This document shows, piece by piece, positions 1-7,515 of a stretch of 64,000 nucleotides of DNA. The notes beneath the pieces were generated by a model. The model had not been told where the DNA came from. It ran no database searches and saw only the letters and a list, made by a program, of their open reading frames with translations. A program made the position numbers and the translations under genes. Where the stretch lies: the NCBI RefSeq assembly GCF_009757775.1, contig NZ_RHLK01000013.1, forward strand, positions 1 through 64,000, in the 5' to 3' direction. Numbering within the stretch: position 1 is the first letter of the stretch; the number at the start of each line of letters is the position of its first letter. Source of the DNA: Paenibacillus lutrae (lineage in GTDB: Bacteria; Bacillota; Bacilli; Paenibacillales; NBRC-103111).

Positions 1-183
1 ATAGGTCTTTACGAGAGTAGAGGCCGTCATCGGAAGCATCGCTTAGGCGGGTGCACCACAAGATCTTTGGATGGATCTTTTACATCTTTCGCTGCTAGTT
101 TTCAGGGTACAACCCTGATCGAAGTGGCATGTCCGCAAGGAGATGCTGCGATTTTCGAAGTCTCTAACACTTCGGAACATCCT
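1..183 (+). other. rRNA operon spacer upstream of 5S rRNA
   Basis: This stretch has no protein-coding appearance and runs directly into the 5S rRNA gene, so it is read as the 23S-5S internal transcribed spacer. It contains a perfect 7-bp hairpin (TCAGGGT 102-108, ACCCTGA 112-118), as is common in rRNA processing spacers. I could not recognise the 3' end of 23S rRNA, which probably lies just left of the window. Confidence 0.5.
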
Positions 184-301
184 GTTTGGTGACGATGGCG
201 GAAGGGAACCACGCGTACCCATCCCGAACACGACCGTTAAGCCTTCCAGCGCCGATGGTACTTGGACCGCAGGGTCCTGGGAGAGTAGGACGTTGCCAAG
301 C
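184..301 (+). rRNA. rrf: 5S ribosomal RNA
   Basis: The sequence carries the conserved Firmicutes 5S core: the TTTGGTGACGATGGCG 5' end, CCCATCCCGAACACG in the loop B/C region, CCAGCGCCGATGGTA, and GGGAGAGTAGGACGTTGCCAAGC at the 3' end that pairs back to the 5' end. About 117 nt is the expected length. It is the last gene of an rRNA operon and is followed within 15 nt by a strong terminator. The exact termini are inferred from 5'/3' pairing and may be off by one or two bases. Confidence 0.93.
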
Positions 302-313
302 AATAAAGTATTT

Positions 314-357
314 AACAGACTGCTGCATAGTGAACTCACTGTGCAGCAGTCTGTTTC
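314..357 (+). terminator. Rho-independent terminator of the rRNA operon
   Basis: A near-perfect 19-bp stem (314-332 with 337-355) closes a 4-nt loop and ends in a TTT run. It lies directly after the 5S gene. Confidence 0.9.
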
Positions 358-520
358 GTTATTTATTGTGTGCTTTTTTATATTTATTTTATGTATAAGC
401 GTAAGGTAAAGGGGTTCTATCAACTTATCCTAAGAATACTCAGGACAGACTGATCTTCAAGCATGATTCAAAGTTTGTCCGCATATCTTGAGAAAGAATA
501 TGTGGACAGGGGGAAATTCC

Positions 521-1093
521 ATGATGGCGTTGCTGGACGTGTCGCCCATTGCGTGGGGCCAGATGCTGACTATTTTGATTATGGCTGTAGCACTCGGGTT
601 TGATGCGTTTTCTTTAGGAATAGGGATAGGGATGAGAGGCATACGATATCTGCATATTTTAAAAATTAGTATCGTCATCGGGTTGTTCCATATTTTGATG
701 CCTTTGCTGGGAATGTATGCAGGCAGCTATCTGGGCGCTCTTCTTGGACATGTTGCTGTAGCTGCAGGGGGAGGACTACTTATATTACTCGGTTCTCATA
801 TGGTATACAGTTCTGTGCGTGGAGAAGATAGTACAGCATTTAACCACAATACCTTTTGGGGAATGATTCTTTTTGCTCTGAGTGTAAGTGTCGATTCCTT
901 CTCGGTTGGAGTATCACTTGGAATTTTTGCGACAGACATAGTCATGACTGTTTTGCTTTTTGGACTTCTGGGTGGAGGTATGTCTATACTAGGGTTAGTA
1001 CTCGGGCGTCATGTTGGAAGCTGGATCGGGGAATACGGAGAGGCACTGGGCGGTGTGATATTGTTCCTGTTCGGTTTGAAATTTCTTCTCTAA
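521..1093 (+). CDS. mntP: MntP-type manganese efflux pump (DUF204)
   Basis: A 190-residue integral membrane protein of the MntP family (B. subtilis YwlD position), expected to export Mn(II) from the cytoplasm. Two internally related repeats are visible, each with an acidic residue in a helix: LGFDAFSLGIGIG near the N-terminus and LSVSVDSFSVGVSLG in the middle. These are the family hallmark Asp-containing segments. About six hydrophobic segments cover the chain. The ATG at 521 follows the purine-rich CAGGGGGAAA with good spacing. An upstream in-frame ATG at 488 lacks a ribosome site and lies inside a hairpin. The gene heads the ywlD-ywlE-rpiB-ywlG-glyA order known from B. subtilis. No yybP-ykoY Mn riboswitch was seen upstream. 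Confidence 0.9.
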   Translation: MMALLDVSPIAWGQMLTILIMAVALGFDAFSLGIGIGMRGIRYLHILKISIVIGLFHILMPLLGMYAGSYLGALLGHVAVAAGGGLLILLGSHMVYSSVRGEDSTAFNHNTFWGMILFALSVSVDSFSVGVSLGIFATDIVMTVLLFGLLGGGMSILGLVLGRHVGSWIGEYGEALGGVILFLFGLKFLL

Positions 1094-1205
1094 GGCACCC
1101 TATTATTTGAAATTTACGTTACAATAATTTGTATGAACCATAAATCTAAGGGGTTACCAATAGATAAGAATCATAACTCATCCATATCAAAGGAGGTTGT
1201 TAATC

Positions 1206-1790
1206 ATGAAGCATATTCTGTTTGTATGCACAGGGAATACATGCCGAAGTCCTCTTGCGGAAGGAATGCTAAAACAATTGGCTGGACAGGAAAATCTGGA
1301 CATTCATATTCGCTCTGCAGGTGTTTACGCCAGCGACGGTACTCCAATATCACAGCAGTCATCCTCGGTTTTACGTGAAAAAGGCTGTGAGGCATCGATA
1401 ACCAGCAGATTATTGAGAATTCAAGAGGTGCAATGGGCGGATCTCATCCTAACGATGACCAACGATCATAAACGCGGAGTGGTTGGGCGATTTCCAGAGG
1501 CAGCAGGTAAGACTTTTTCGCTTAAAGAATATGTAGAGGACGATCCATCGGTATTAGCCGCTGTACAAGAGCATGAGCAGTTAATCGCAGAATTTCAAGT
1601 TAAAGTAGCTCTCTCCGAACCTGTTACTCAGGAAGAAAAAAATACACTTCTTCTATTGGAAAAGCAGCTTCCCGATTATGATATTTCAGATCCTTATGGA
1701 GGGTCTCTATCTGTGTATCGCAGAACAGCTGCAGAGATTGAAGAAGCGCTGCTCAAACTAATCAGCAGACTGAAGCAGAATACCAGATAG
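1206..1790 (+). CDS. ywlE: Protein-arginine phosphatase / low-molecular-weight phosphatase YwlE
   Basis: A 194-residue LMW-PTP-fold phosphatase. The P-loop FVCTGNTCRSPLAEG starts at residue 6, with nucleophile C8 and phosphate-binding R14. The Thr at residue 12 (CTGNTCR) is the residue that in B. subtilis YwlE favours phosphoarginine over phosphotyrosine, so arginine phosphatase activity reversing McsB is the best inference. The general-acid Asp lies in SDPYGGS near the C-terminus. The protein is longer than B. subtilis YwlE (150 aa) because of a helical insertion between TLKEY-like and DPYGG segments (about residues 110-155). The ATG at 1206 is chosen over TTG 1197 because AAAGGAGG sits 10 nt before 1206. 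Confidence 0.9.
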   Translation: MKHILFVCTGNTCRSPLAEGMLKQLAGQENLDIHIRSAGVYASDGTPISQQSSSVLREKGCEASITSRLLRIQEVQWADLILTMTNDHKRGVVGRFPEAAGKTFSLKEYVEDDPSVLAAVQEHEQLIAEFQVKVALSEPVTQEEKNTLLLLEKQLPDYDISDPYGGSLSVYRRTAAEIEEALLKLISRLKQNTR

Positions 1791-1870
1791 GGAATCGTGT
1801 ATAGAAAAAGCGAGCCTGCGCTCTTCTCCTTACAGTTATTAATGTAAAATAGCGGACTTTAACCTGGCTT

Positions 1871-1914
1871 AAATACGAACATTTATGGGCGATTTGTTTA
1901 AAATGTTCATGATT
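1871..1914 (+). promoter_or_regulatory. Paired, inverted PurR-box-like sites
   Basis: Box 1 (1871-1883, AAATACGAACATT) matches the B. subtilis PurBox consensus AWWWCCGAACWWT at 12 of 13 positions. Box 2 (1902-1914) is in the opposite orientation; its complement AATCATGAACATT matches 10 of 13. The boxes are 18 nt apart and the second ends 6 nt before the -35 element, which reproduces the geometry of PurR operators in B. subtilis, where glyA is a known PurR target. Regulation of the downstream rpiB-ywlG-glyA operon by PurR and PRPP is inferred. Confidence 0.65.
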
Positions 1915-1920
1915 TCGGGC

Positions 1921-1949
1921 TTTACAGCTCTTCGTGGATGCGTTAAGAT
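1921..1949 (+). promoter_or_regulatory. Sigma-A promoter of the rpiB-ywlG-glyA operon
   Basis: TTTACA (1921-1926) and TAAGAT (1944-1949) are separated by exactly 17 nt. The predicted start near 1956 lies about 10 nt before the riboswitch P1 stem, so the transcript would begin with the aptamer. Confidence 0.7.
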
Positions 1950-1966
1950 AAAGGTATCATTTAAGA

Positions 1967-2037
1967 CCCGGTGTAACTGGCGACAAGTGGGTGTAACCAC
2001 AATGGAGCATCGGGATATACGGCCGGTCGCCTGGGCA
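1967..2037 (+). promoter_or_regulatory. ZTP (pfl) riboswitch aptamer
   Basis: The pfl-motif core is present in order. P1 arm CCCGGTG (1967-1973) pairs with CATCGGG (2008-2014). Next come ACTGGCGAC, a P2 hairpin GTGG/CCAC (1987-2000), and the conserved GGAGC before the closing P1 strand. After a short linker comes CCGGTCGCCTGGGCA (2023-2037), the invariant 3' subdomain that forms the pseudoknot and binds ZTP/ZMP. ZTP riboswitches turn on purine and one-carbon genes when 10-formyl-tetrahydrofolate is short. A terminator follows immediately, so transcriptional ON control of rpiB-ywlG-glyA is inferred. Confidence 0.93.
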
Positions 2038-2082
2038 AAAGAGCAGTGCATGCGTATTTACGCGTGTCATGCTCTTTTTTTC
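2038..2082 (+). terminator. Riboswitch expression-platform terminator
   Basis: GAGCA...TGCATGCG pairs with CGCGTGTCATGCTC around a TATTTA loop (2041-2074) and is followed by seven T. The 5' A-tract touches the last aptamer bases, so ligand binding can compete with terminator folding. Confidence 0.88.
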
Positions 2083-2195
2083 ATACCATTTCCTTGCATC
2101 CATTGTCGGATCCTAGCGTATTTTCGCTCCGGCGTGTCGGTTTGGGGTATAATAAAGCCAAACGCATGTTTATTTCCATCTGAGGAGGAATCGTT

Positions 2196-2654
2196 ATGAA
2201 AATAGCAATTGGCGCCGATCACGCCGGATACCGGCTTAAAGATGTTATTGTTCCTTATTTAGAAACACTGGGTCATGAAATCACGGATGTGGGCTGTAAC
2301 TGCGATCAATCTGTGGATTACCCGGATTACGCTGTGCCTGTGTGCGATCTTGTCCTGGCTGGTAAGGCAGACAAGGGCATTTTGATTTGTGGAACGGGAA
2401 TCGGTATGACGATTGCAGCCAACAAGTTCCCTGGCATCCGCTGCGCGCTTGTACATGATATGTTCTCGGCGAAAGCGACACGCGAACATAATGATACGAA
2501 TGTGTTAGCGATGGGCGAACGTGTAGTTGGACCGGGGGTTGCTCAGGAAATCGTCAAGATTTGGCTCGAAACTGAGTTTTCAAAAGGCGAACGTCATGAG
2601 AACCGTTTAAGTAAGGTAAAGCTTCTTGAAGAAAAATATACGATTCATCCTTAA
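2196..2654 (+). CDS. rpiB: Ribose-5-phosphate isomerase B
   Basis: A 152-residue RpiB/LacAB-family enzyme interconverting ribose-5-phosphate and ribulose-5-phosphate, which feeds PRPP synthesis. Visible motifs are GADHAGY near the N-terminus (D8, H9), the active-site Cys in ICGTGIGM (C65) and the EHNDTNVLAMG segment carrying the phosphate-binding residues. Length is normal for the family. GAGGAGGAATCGTT precedes the ATG. It is the first gene after the ZTP riboswitch and lies 18 nt before ywlG, so it is probably co-transcribed with ywlG and glyA. That placement suggests a role in supplying the ribose-phosphate skeleton when purine synthesis stalls. Confidence 0.93.
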   Translation: MKIAIGADHAGYRLKDVIVPYLETLGHEITDVGCNCDQSVDYPDYAVPVCDLVLAGKADKGILICGTGIGMTIAANKFPGIRCALVHDMFSAKATREHNDTNVLAMGERVVGPGVAQEIVKIWLETEFSKGERHENRLSKVKLLEEKYTIHP

Positions 2655-2672
2655 AGGAAGCGGTGAGATCGT

Positions 2673-3323
2673 ATGAGCACAGAACAACAAAAGATGTTGG
2701 ATGGGATTGGCCCGGCTGTTGAGACGAATTTCCGCGCATTAATTGAGGCGGGCGGATTGCGTTCGGGTCAGATCGTGGTTATCGGCACTTCGACTAGCGA
2801 AGTGCGTGGGGAAAGAATCGGCACTTCCGGTATTCCGGAAGCTGCCGAGCGGATCTACGCGGCAGCAGCCCGCGTGGCCGCCGAGCATGGCCTATGGCTC
2901 GCATTCCAATGTTGCGAGCACTTAAACCGCGCTCTCGTTATAGAAGAGGCGCTGCTGGAGAAGCTGCCGTCCCTCGAAGAAGTGAGGGTCGTTCCGGTCC
3001 CCAAAGCCGGCGGCTCTATGGCGGCTCATGCCTATCGGCACATGACAAGTCCCTGCGTCGTGGAGGAGATCACTGCGCACGCCGGGATCGATATCGGCGA
3101 TACGCTTATCGGCATGCATCTTCGCCGGGTCGCTGTACCGCTACGGCCACCTGTGCCCCGGGTTGGCGAAGCCCATGTGACGATGGCTTACACACGCCCT
3201 AAGCTGATCGGCGGGCCGCGTGCGGTTTACGAATTATTTTCAGAGGGCAATGACTCGGGAAAAACAGAATCATCCTCTAAGACCTACTCCTATGCTACCA
3301 AAGATAGCGATGCCTGTGAGTAA
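2673..3323 (+). CDS. ywlG: YwlG family protein (TIGR01440 / UPF0340), function unknown
   Basis: A 216-residue protein of the conserved Bacillota family found next to rpiB and glyA. The chain has the family features GTSTSEVRGERIGTSG near residues 38-53, a CCEHLNRALVIE segment near 83-94, and the C-terminal IGMHLRRVAVPLRP region. No catalytic role has been established to my knowledge. The GTGAG-preceded ATG at 2673 has an AGGAAGCGG ribosome site. It sits between rpiB and glyA in a ZTP-controlled operon, which argues for a one-carbon or purine-linked role; that is inference. The last about 20 residues are Ser/Lys-rich and poorly conserved in appearance. Confidence 0.85.
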   Translation: MSTEQQKMLDGIGPAVETNFRALIEAGGLRSGQIVVIGTSTSEVRGERIGTSGIPEAAERIYAAAARVAAEHGLWLAFQCCEHLNRALVIEEALLEKLPSLEEVRVVPVPKAGGSMAAHAYRHMTSPCVVEEITAHAGIDIGDTLIGMHLRRVAVPLRPPVPRVGEAHVTMAYTRPKLIGGPRAVYELFSEGNDSGKTESSSKTYSYATKDSDACE

Positions 3324-3407
3324 TGAAGCTAAGAGTGAATGACCTGATTGAGCAATAAGAAATTGTAATGAATACTGAGATCTTAATCCATGGGAGGTAT
3401 TTTGGAA

Positions 3408-4658
3408 ATGGTAGAATTCTTACGTAAACAGGACCCTAAAATTGTAGAAGCGATGAACTTGGAGCTTGGACGTCAACGTGACAAAATCGAACTGATTGCA
3501 TCCGAGAACTTTGTCAGTGAGGCTGTTCTTGAAGCAATGGGAACTGTCTTGACGAACAAATATGCGGAAGGCTATCCAAACAAACGCTACTACGGCGGCT
3601 GTGAATACGTAGATATCGTGGAAGATATCGCTCGTGACCGTGCTAAAGAACTTTTTGGTGCTGAGCATGCCAACGTACAGCCTCACTCTGGTGCACAGGC
3701 AAACATGGCTGTCTACCTCGCGGCCTTGAAGCCGGGCGATACCGTTCTGGGCATGAACCTTGCGCATGGCGGTCACTTGACTCACGGCAGCCCGGTTAAC
3801 GCATCTGGTATTCTTTATAATTTCGTTGCTTACGGTGTCAGCGAGAAAGATTCCCGCATTGATTATGAAGACGTACGCAAAGCGGCTTTCAAACATAGAC
3901 CCCGCATGATCGTTGCGGGTGCAAGTGCATATCCGCGCGTAATCGACTTCGAGAAACTGGCTCAGATCGCTGATGAGGTCGGTGCCTTATTCATGGTCGA
4001 TATGGCTCATATTGCGGGCCTTGTTGCAGCAGGTCTTCATCCAAATCCGGTGCCTCATGCACATTTCGTTACAACTACAACGCATAAAACACTCCGTGGA
4101 CCTCGCGGCGGTATGATCTTATGCCGTAAAGCATGGGCAGCTGCGATCGATAAAGCTGTGTTTCCAGGCTCCCAAGGCGGACCTCTGATGCACATTATCG
4201 CAGCAAAAGCTGTAGCTCTGGGCGAAGCTCTTCAAGCGGATTTTAAAACATATGGTCAGAACGTAATCGACAACGCGAAGACTCTTGCAGAGGGCTTAGC
4301 GGCTGAAGGTATCGACCTCGTTTCCGGCGGAACCGATAACCACCTTATTCTGATCGATCTTCGTAACCTGAATATCACAGGTAAAGATGCTGAGCATCTG
4401 CTCGATGAAGTCGGTGTTACAGTGAACAAAAATGCCATTCCTTTTGACCCGACAAGTCCGTTTGTAACAAGTGGTGTCCGCATTGGTACACCTGCAGCGA
4501 CTTCCCGCGGTATGGGCAGCGATGCAATGAAGAAGATCGCGAAGATTATCGCCCTTACGCTCAAAAATCCGTCCGACACTGCTGTTCATGAGCAGGTTCG
4601 CGGTCTGGTTAAAGACGTGACTTCCCAATATCCGCTCTACAAAGGTCTTGAGTATTAA
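3408..4658 (+). CDS. glyA: Serine hydroxymethyltransferase
   Basis: A 416-residue PLP enzyme that converts serine and tetrahydrofolate to glycine and 5,10-methylene-THF in the cytoplasm. Motifs are the N-terminal [17 protein letters not shown], the [18 protein letters not shown] substrate region, and the PLP lysine in [14 protein letters not shown] (K227). Length is standard. The ATG at 3408 is chosen because GGGAGGT ends 10 nt upstream; the ATG at 3390 overlaps that ribosome site. It is the last gene of the PurR/ZTP-controlled operon and ends at a terminator. Glycine and one-carbon units are direct purine precursors, which fits the riboswitch. Confidence 0.97.
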   Translation: MVEFLRKQDPKIVEAMNLELGRQRDKIELIASENFVSEAVLEAMGTVLTNKYAEGYPNKRYYGGCEYVDIVEDIARDRAKELFGAEHANVQPHSGAQANMAVYLAALKPGDTVLGMNLAHGGHLTHGSPVNASGILYNFVAYGVSEKDSRIDYEDVRKAAFKHRPRMIVAGASAYPRVIDFEKLAQIADEVGALFMVDMAHIAGLVAAGLHPNPVPHAHFVTTTTHKTLRGPRGGMILCRKAWAAAIDKAVFPGSQGGPLMHIIAAKAVALGEALQADFKTYGQNVIDNAKTLAEGLAAEGIDLVSGGTDNHLILIDLRNLNITGKDAEHLLDEVGVTVNKNAIPFDPTSPFVTSGVRIGTPAATSRGMGSDAMKKIAKIIALTLKNPSDTAVHEQVRGLVKDVTSQYPLYKGLEY

Positions 4659-4698
4659 TTTCAAATTCATTTGTAACGCAAATAAATACACTCAGTTA

Positions 4699-4716
4699 CT
4701 TCTATTTAAATAGAAG
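4699..4716. repeat. Perfect 18-bp palindrome after glyA
   Basis: CTTCTATTTAAATAGAAG reads identically on both strands. It lies 40 nt after the glyA stop and 16 nt before its terminator. It could be a protein-binding site or part of the 3' UTR; no known operator was matched. Confidence 0.6.
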
Positions 4717-4732
4717 CTAATATTAAGTTGCT

Positions 4733-4763
4733 AAAGGAACCCTATGTGGGTTCCTTTTTTTGG
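4733..4763 (+). terminator. Terminator of rpiB-ywlG-glyA
   Basis: AAAGGAACC, loop CTATGT, GGGTTCC, followed by seven T. Confidence 0.9.
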
Positions 4764-4909
4764 GGAATAAAGCTGCTATGGAGTTTTAAATAGGCAAGGT
4801 TATGTAATAGATCGCCGTGCTTTTTGGGGAGGATATCTAAAGAGACATATGATATAATAAACAGGGTTTATGGGAAAGTCAGCGAGATCGAAATTCGGGA
4901 GGAAATACT

Positions 4910-5539
4910 ATGAGTAAGGTGTTCATTTGCGATCACCCTTTGATTCAGCACAAACTTACATACATTAGAGACGTAAATACGAAAACCAAAGATTTCCGCG
5001 AGCTGGTGGACGAAGTTGCAACTTTAATGGCCTATGAAATTACACGTGACATTCAACTAGAGAATATTGAGGTTAAGACCCCGGTGGCAACTGCTGATTG
5101 CCGCATTATTTCCGGCCGCATGCTGGGCATTATTCCGATTCTGCGTGCAGGACTCGGTATGGTGGACGGGATTCTGAACTTGATTCCTGCAGCTAAAGTG
5201 GGACACATCGGCCTCTACAGAGATCCCGAAACGCTCCAGCCAGTGGAATACTATGCTAAGCTGCCTACTGATGTACAGGAGCGCGAGTTGATTGTCGTTG
5301 ATCCGATGCTGGCTACAGGCGGCTCCGCTAATGCGGCGATCACTGCCTTGAAGAACAGAGAGTGCCACCAGATTAAGCTGATGTGTCTGATCGCAGCTCC
5401 TGAAGGCATTGAAGCTGTTCAGAAAGCACACCCGGATATCGATATCTATGTTGCTGCAATTGATGATTATTTGGATGACCACGGGTACATTATTCCCGGC
5501 CTTGGAGACGCAGGTGACCGGTTATTTGGCACGAAATAA
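4910..5539 (+). CDS. upp: Uracil phosphoribosyltransferase
   Basis: A 209-residue salvage enzyme that makes UMP from uracil and PRPP. The PRPP-binding loop [15 protein letters not shown] is near residues 128-142, the GILRAGLGM-like segment ([12 protein letters not shown]) near 76-87, and the uracil-binding C-terminal motif [18 protein letters not shown] ends the chain. Length is typical. GGGAGGAAATACT precedes the ATG. A consensus TATAAT at 4853-4858 lies about 50 nt upstream, with no good -35, so upp probably has its own promoter after the glyA terminator. The glyA-upp-mnaA order is as in B. subtilis. Confidence 0.96.
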   Translation: MSKVFICDHPLIQHKLTYIRDVNTKTKDFRELVDEVATLMAYEITRDIQLENIEVKTPVATADCRIISGRMLGIIPILRAGLGMVDGILNLIPAAKVGHIGLYRDPETLQPVEYYAKLPTDVQERELIVVDPMLATGGSANAAITALKNRECHQIKLMCLIAAPEGIEAVQKAHPDIDIYVAAIDDYLDDHGYIIPGLGDAGDRLFGTK

Positions 5540-5561
5540 GATGTAGGAGGACTCTAGTCCA

Positions 5562-6698
5562 ATGAAAAAGTTGAAAGTCATTACGATTTTCGGTACAAGG
5601 CCGGAAGCCATTAAGATGGCTCCGCTTATTCTCGAACTTCAAAAACATCCCGAATCTATTGAATCACTTGTAGCCGTAACGGCCCAGCACCGTCAAATCC
5701 TGGATCAGGTTCTGGAGATTTTTAGAATTCAGCCTGATTTCGACCTTAACGTAATGAAGGATCGCCAGACTCTGAATGAAGTAACGATTCGTGTCCTCCA
5801 AGGGTTGGAGCCTGTTTTTAGCGAAGCGAAGCCGGACCTGATCTTAGTGCATGGGGACACGCTGACGACATTCCTTGCAAGTTATGCTGCCTTCTTGCAG
5901 CAGATCAAGGTAGGTCATGTAGAGGCAGGGCTCCGTACATGGAATAAGATGTCCCCATATCCGGAGGAAATGAATCGCCAGCTGACCGGGGTTATTGCAG
6001 ACCTTCACTTTGCTCCAACCGAATGGTCCGCGGGCAATTTACGCAGAGAGAATAAGTCAGAAAGCTCGATTTATGTGACAGGGAATACGGTAACCGATGT
6101 ATTCCAATATACGATCAAGAAGGACTTCAAACATCCGGTTCTGGATTGGGCGCAAGGTAAACGCCTTATCCTGATGACTGCTCACCGCAGGGAATCGCAA
6201 GGTGAGCCTCACCGCCAAATCTTTAACGCGGTCAAGCGGATTGCCGATGAGTTTGAGGATGTGGCTATTGTTTATCCGGTTCATCCAAGCCCGGCTGTGA
6301 AGGAGCCTGCATACGAAATTCTTGGAAATCATCCGAGAATCAAACTGATTGAACCGCTGGATGTATTCGAACTGCATAATTTCTATCCGCATACGTATAT
6401 GATTCTGACTGACTCCGGCGGGCTTCAGGAAGAAGCACCGACTTTTGGCGTTCCGGCCCTGGTACTCCGCGATACGACAGAGCGACCAGAAGGCGTGGAA
6501 GCGGGTACTTTGGAGTTAGTTGGTACAGATGGTCAAAAGGTATACGATCGTGCCCGTGCGCTTCTGACGGATGCACAGACCTATGATCGAATGAAGCAAG
6601 CTGCCAACCCTTATGGGGACGGACAAGCTTCACGGAGAATTGTGCAGGGAATTCTGCATCATTTTGGATATGAAGCAGACAGACCGGACTCCTTCTGA
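5562..6698 (+). CDS. mnaA: UDP-N-acetylglucosamine 2-epimerase
   Basis: A 378-residue non-hydrolysing epimerase (WecB/MnaA) converting UDP-GlcNAc to UDP-ManNAc for wall teichoic acid or secondary wall polymer synthesis. Diagnostic segments are IFGTRPEAIKMAPLI at the N-terminus, GHVEAGLRT near residue 122, and LTDSGGLQEEAP with the nucleotide-binding Ser/Gly near 285. GTAGGAGGACTC precedes the ATG, 22 nt after upp, so the two are probably co-transcribed. It supplies ManNAc for TagA (41.3 kb) downstream of TagO, tying this locus to the surface-polymer genes elsewhere in the window. Confidence 0.95.
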   Translation: MKKLKVITIFGTRPEAIKMAPLILELQKHPESIESLVAVTAQHRQILDQVLEIFRIQPDFDLNVMKDRQTLNEVTIRVLQGLEPVFSEAKPDLILVHGDTLTTFLASYAAFLQQIKVGHVEAGLRTWNKMSPYPEEMNRQLTGVIADLHFAPTEWSAGNLRRENKSESSIYVTGNTVTDVFQYTIKKDFKHPVLDWAQGKRLILMTAHRRESQGEPHRQIFNAVKRIADEFEDVAIVYPVHPSPAVKEPAYEILGNHPRIKLIEPLDVFELHNFYPHTYMILTDSGGLQEEAPTFGVPALVLRDTTERPEGVEAGTLELVGTDGQKVYDRARALLTDAQTYDRMKQAANPYGDGQASRRIVQGILHHFGYEADRPDSF

Positions 6699-6715
6699 CG
6701 TATTTTTTCTAACAT

Positions 6716-6798
6716 TGTGACGATGCTATGACAAAGGTCACAGCGTACAGTTGTACTGTTTGGTTTTATTTGTCTGAAACCCTTGATATACAAGGGTT
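6716..6798. repeat. Cluster of three inverted repeats before the atp promoter
   Basis: TGTGAC/GTCACA (6716-6742, 15-nt spacer), ACAGT/ACTGT (6747-6759) and AACCCTTG/CAAGGGTT (6778-6798, 5-nt loop) lie between mnaA and the atp promoter. The last could be the mnaA terminator stem but lacks a T run. Spacings do not fit Rex or Crp/Fnr sites. Confidence 0.5.
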
Positions 6799-6837
6799 CT
6801 TGCGAATGAGTTCACGAAAATTTTGATTTTGTTCGAA

Positions 6838-6867
6838 TTGACAAACTAGACTTTGCTCCGATACAAT
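6838..6867 (+). promoter_or_regulatory. Sigma-A promoter of the atp operon
   Basis: A perfect TTGACA (6838-6843) and TACAAT (6862-6867) are separated by 18 nt, 28 nt upstream of the first atp start codon. Confidence 0.85.
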
Positions 6868-6894
6868 ATATGAGGATTGATAGGGGTCAAAGCC

Positions 6895-7128
6895 ATGAAT
6901 AACAAAGGAAATCGCGATAATCCTTGGAAAGCTGCCGGAATGGTAGGAGCCATCGGGATTGATATCGCCTTCTGTATGATTGCCGGTTATGCTATCGCTA
7001 CTTATCTGGTGAACCGTTTTGGCGGTTCTAAGGCTTGGATCGCGGGCGGTTTGATGATCGGTCTCTTCGTCGGAATCGTATCCGTTGTCATGTTGCTCAA
7101 GAAGTTTTTGGAGGAATCCGATGAATGA
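6895..7128 (+). CDS. atpZ: AtpZ/AtpI family small membrane protein
   Basis: A 77-residue protein with two hydrophobic segments (about residues 12-33 and 43-66) and the AGxxG/GxxxGxxVG-type pattern of the ATPase gene 1 (AtpZ) family at the head of bacterial atp operons. In other bacteria AtpZ and AtpI assist assembly of the c-ring and may handle Mg or Ca. Start ATG 6895 follows AGGGGT. The stop overlaps the atpI start by 8 nt, indicating translational coupling. Confidence 0.85.
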   Translation: MNNKGNRDNPWKAAGMVGAIGIDIAFCMIAGYAIATYLVNRFGGSKAWIAGGLMIGLFVGIVSVVMLLKKFLEESDE

Positions 7129-7489
7129 CCTGCTTAGAACCGCATTACGCATAACGCTTTTTGTATTGGCTGCAAGTGTTCTTATCTGGGCTGCATACCC
7201 GCCCTTGCGTACAATTACTGCAGGGCTGACTATGGGTGCCGTTGCAAGCGGAATCAATGCGCTGCTGCTTCAACGCAGAGTCGATATGATCGGCAGAACC
7301 ATTGCAGAGCAAGGTGTTCAGCGTACGAGCCTAGGTTTTATGAGCCGGCTGGCAACTGTGCTACTTGCTGTTATGTTTGCGCTTAAATTTCCACAACACC
7401 TCGATATCGTCTCAACCATCATTGGTTGCTTTTTGGTACCATTCTTTATTTTGCTAGTCGGTATTACAAAACGACAACACAAACCGTAA
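7121..7489 (+). CDS. atpI: ATP synthase subunit I (AtpI)
   Basis: A 122-residue protein with four predicted hydrophobic segments typical of AtpI, the c-ring assembly helper encoded upstream of atpB. GGAGGAATCCG directly precedes the ATG at 7121, which overlaps the end of atpZ. In-frame upstream codons are inside atpZ and lack a ribosome site. Basic cluster QRRVD in the middle loop is typical. Its place between atpZ and atpB supports the call; sequence conservation in this family is low. Confidence 0.85.
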   Translation: MNDLLRTALRITLFVLAASVLIWAAYPPLRTITAGLTMGAVASGINALLLQRRVDMIGRTIAEQGVQRTSLGFMSRLATVLLAVMFALKFPQHLDIVSTIIGCFLVPFFILLVGITKRQHKP

Positions 7490-7515
7490 TGCATGGAAAG
7501 GGGTGAAAATGAAAA

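Noticed and set aside
143-409. Short frames on both strands over the 5S rRNA region
   Set aside because: They overlap the 5S gene and its terminator.
1885-2199. Open frame of about 100 codons upstream of rpiB
   Set aside because: It lies over the PurR boxes, promoter, ZTP aptamer and terminator; the RNA elements explain the sequence and the encoded peptide looks like nothing known.
6712-6734. Rex operator upstream of atp (TTGTGA...TGACAA)
   Set aside because: Half-site spacing is 8 instead of 6 and the second half-site has a mismatch.
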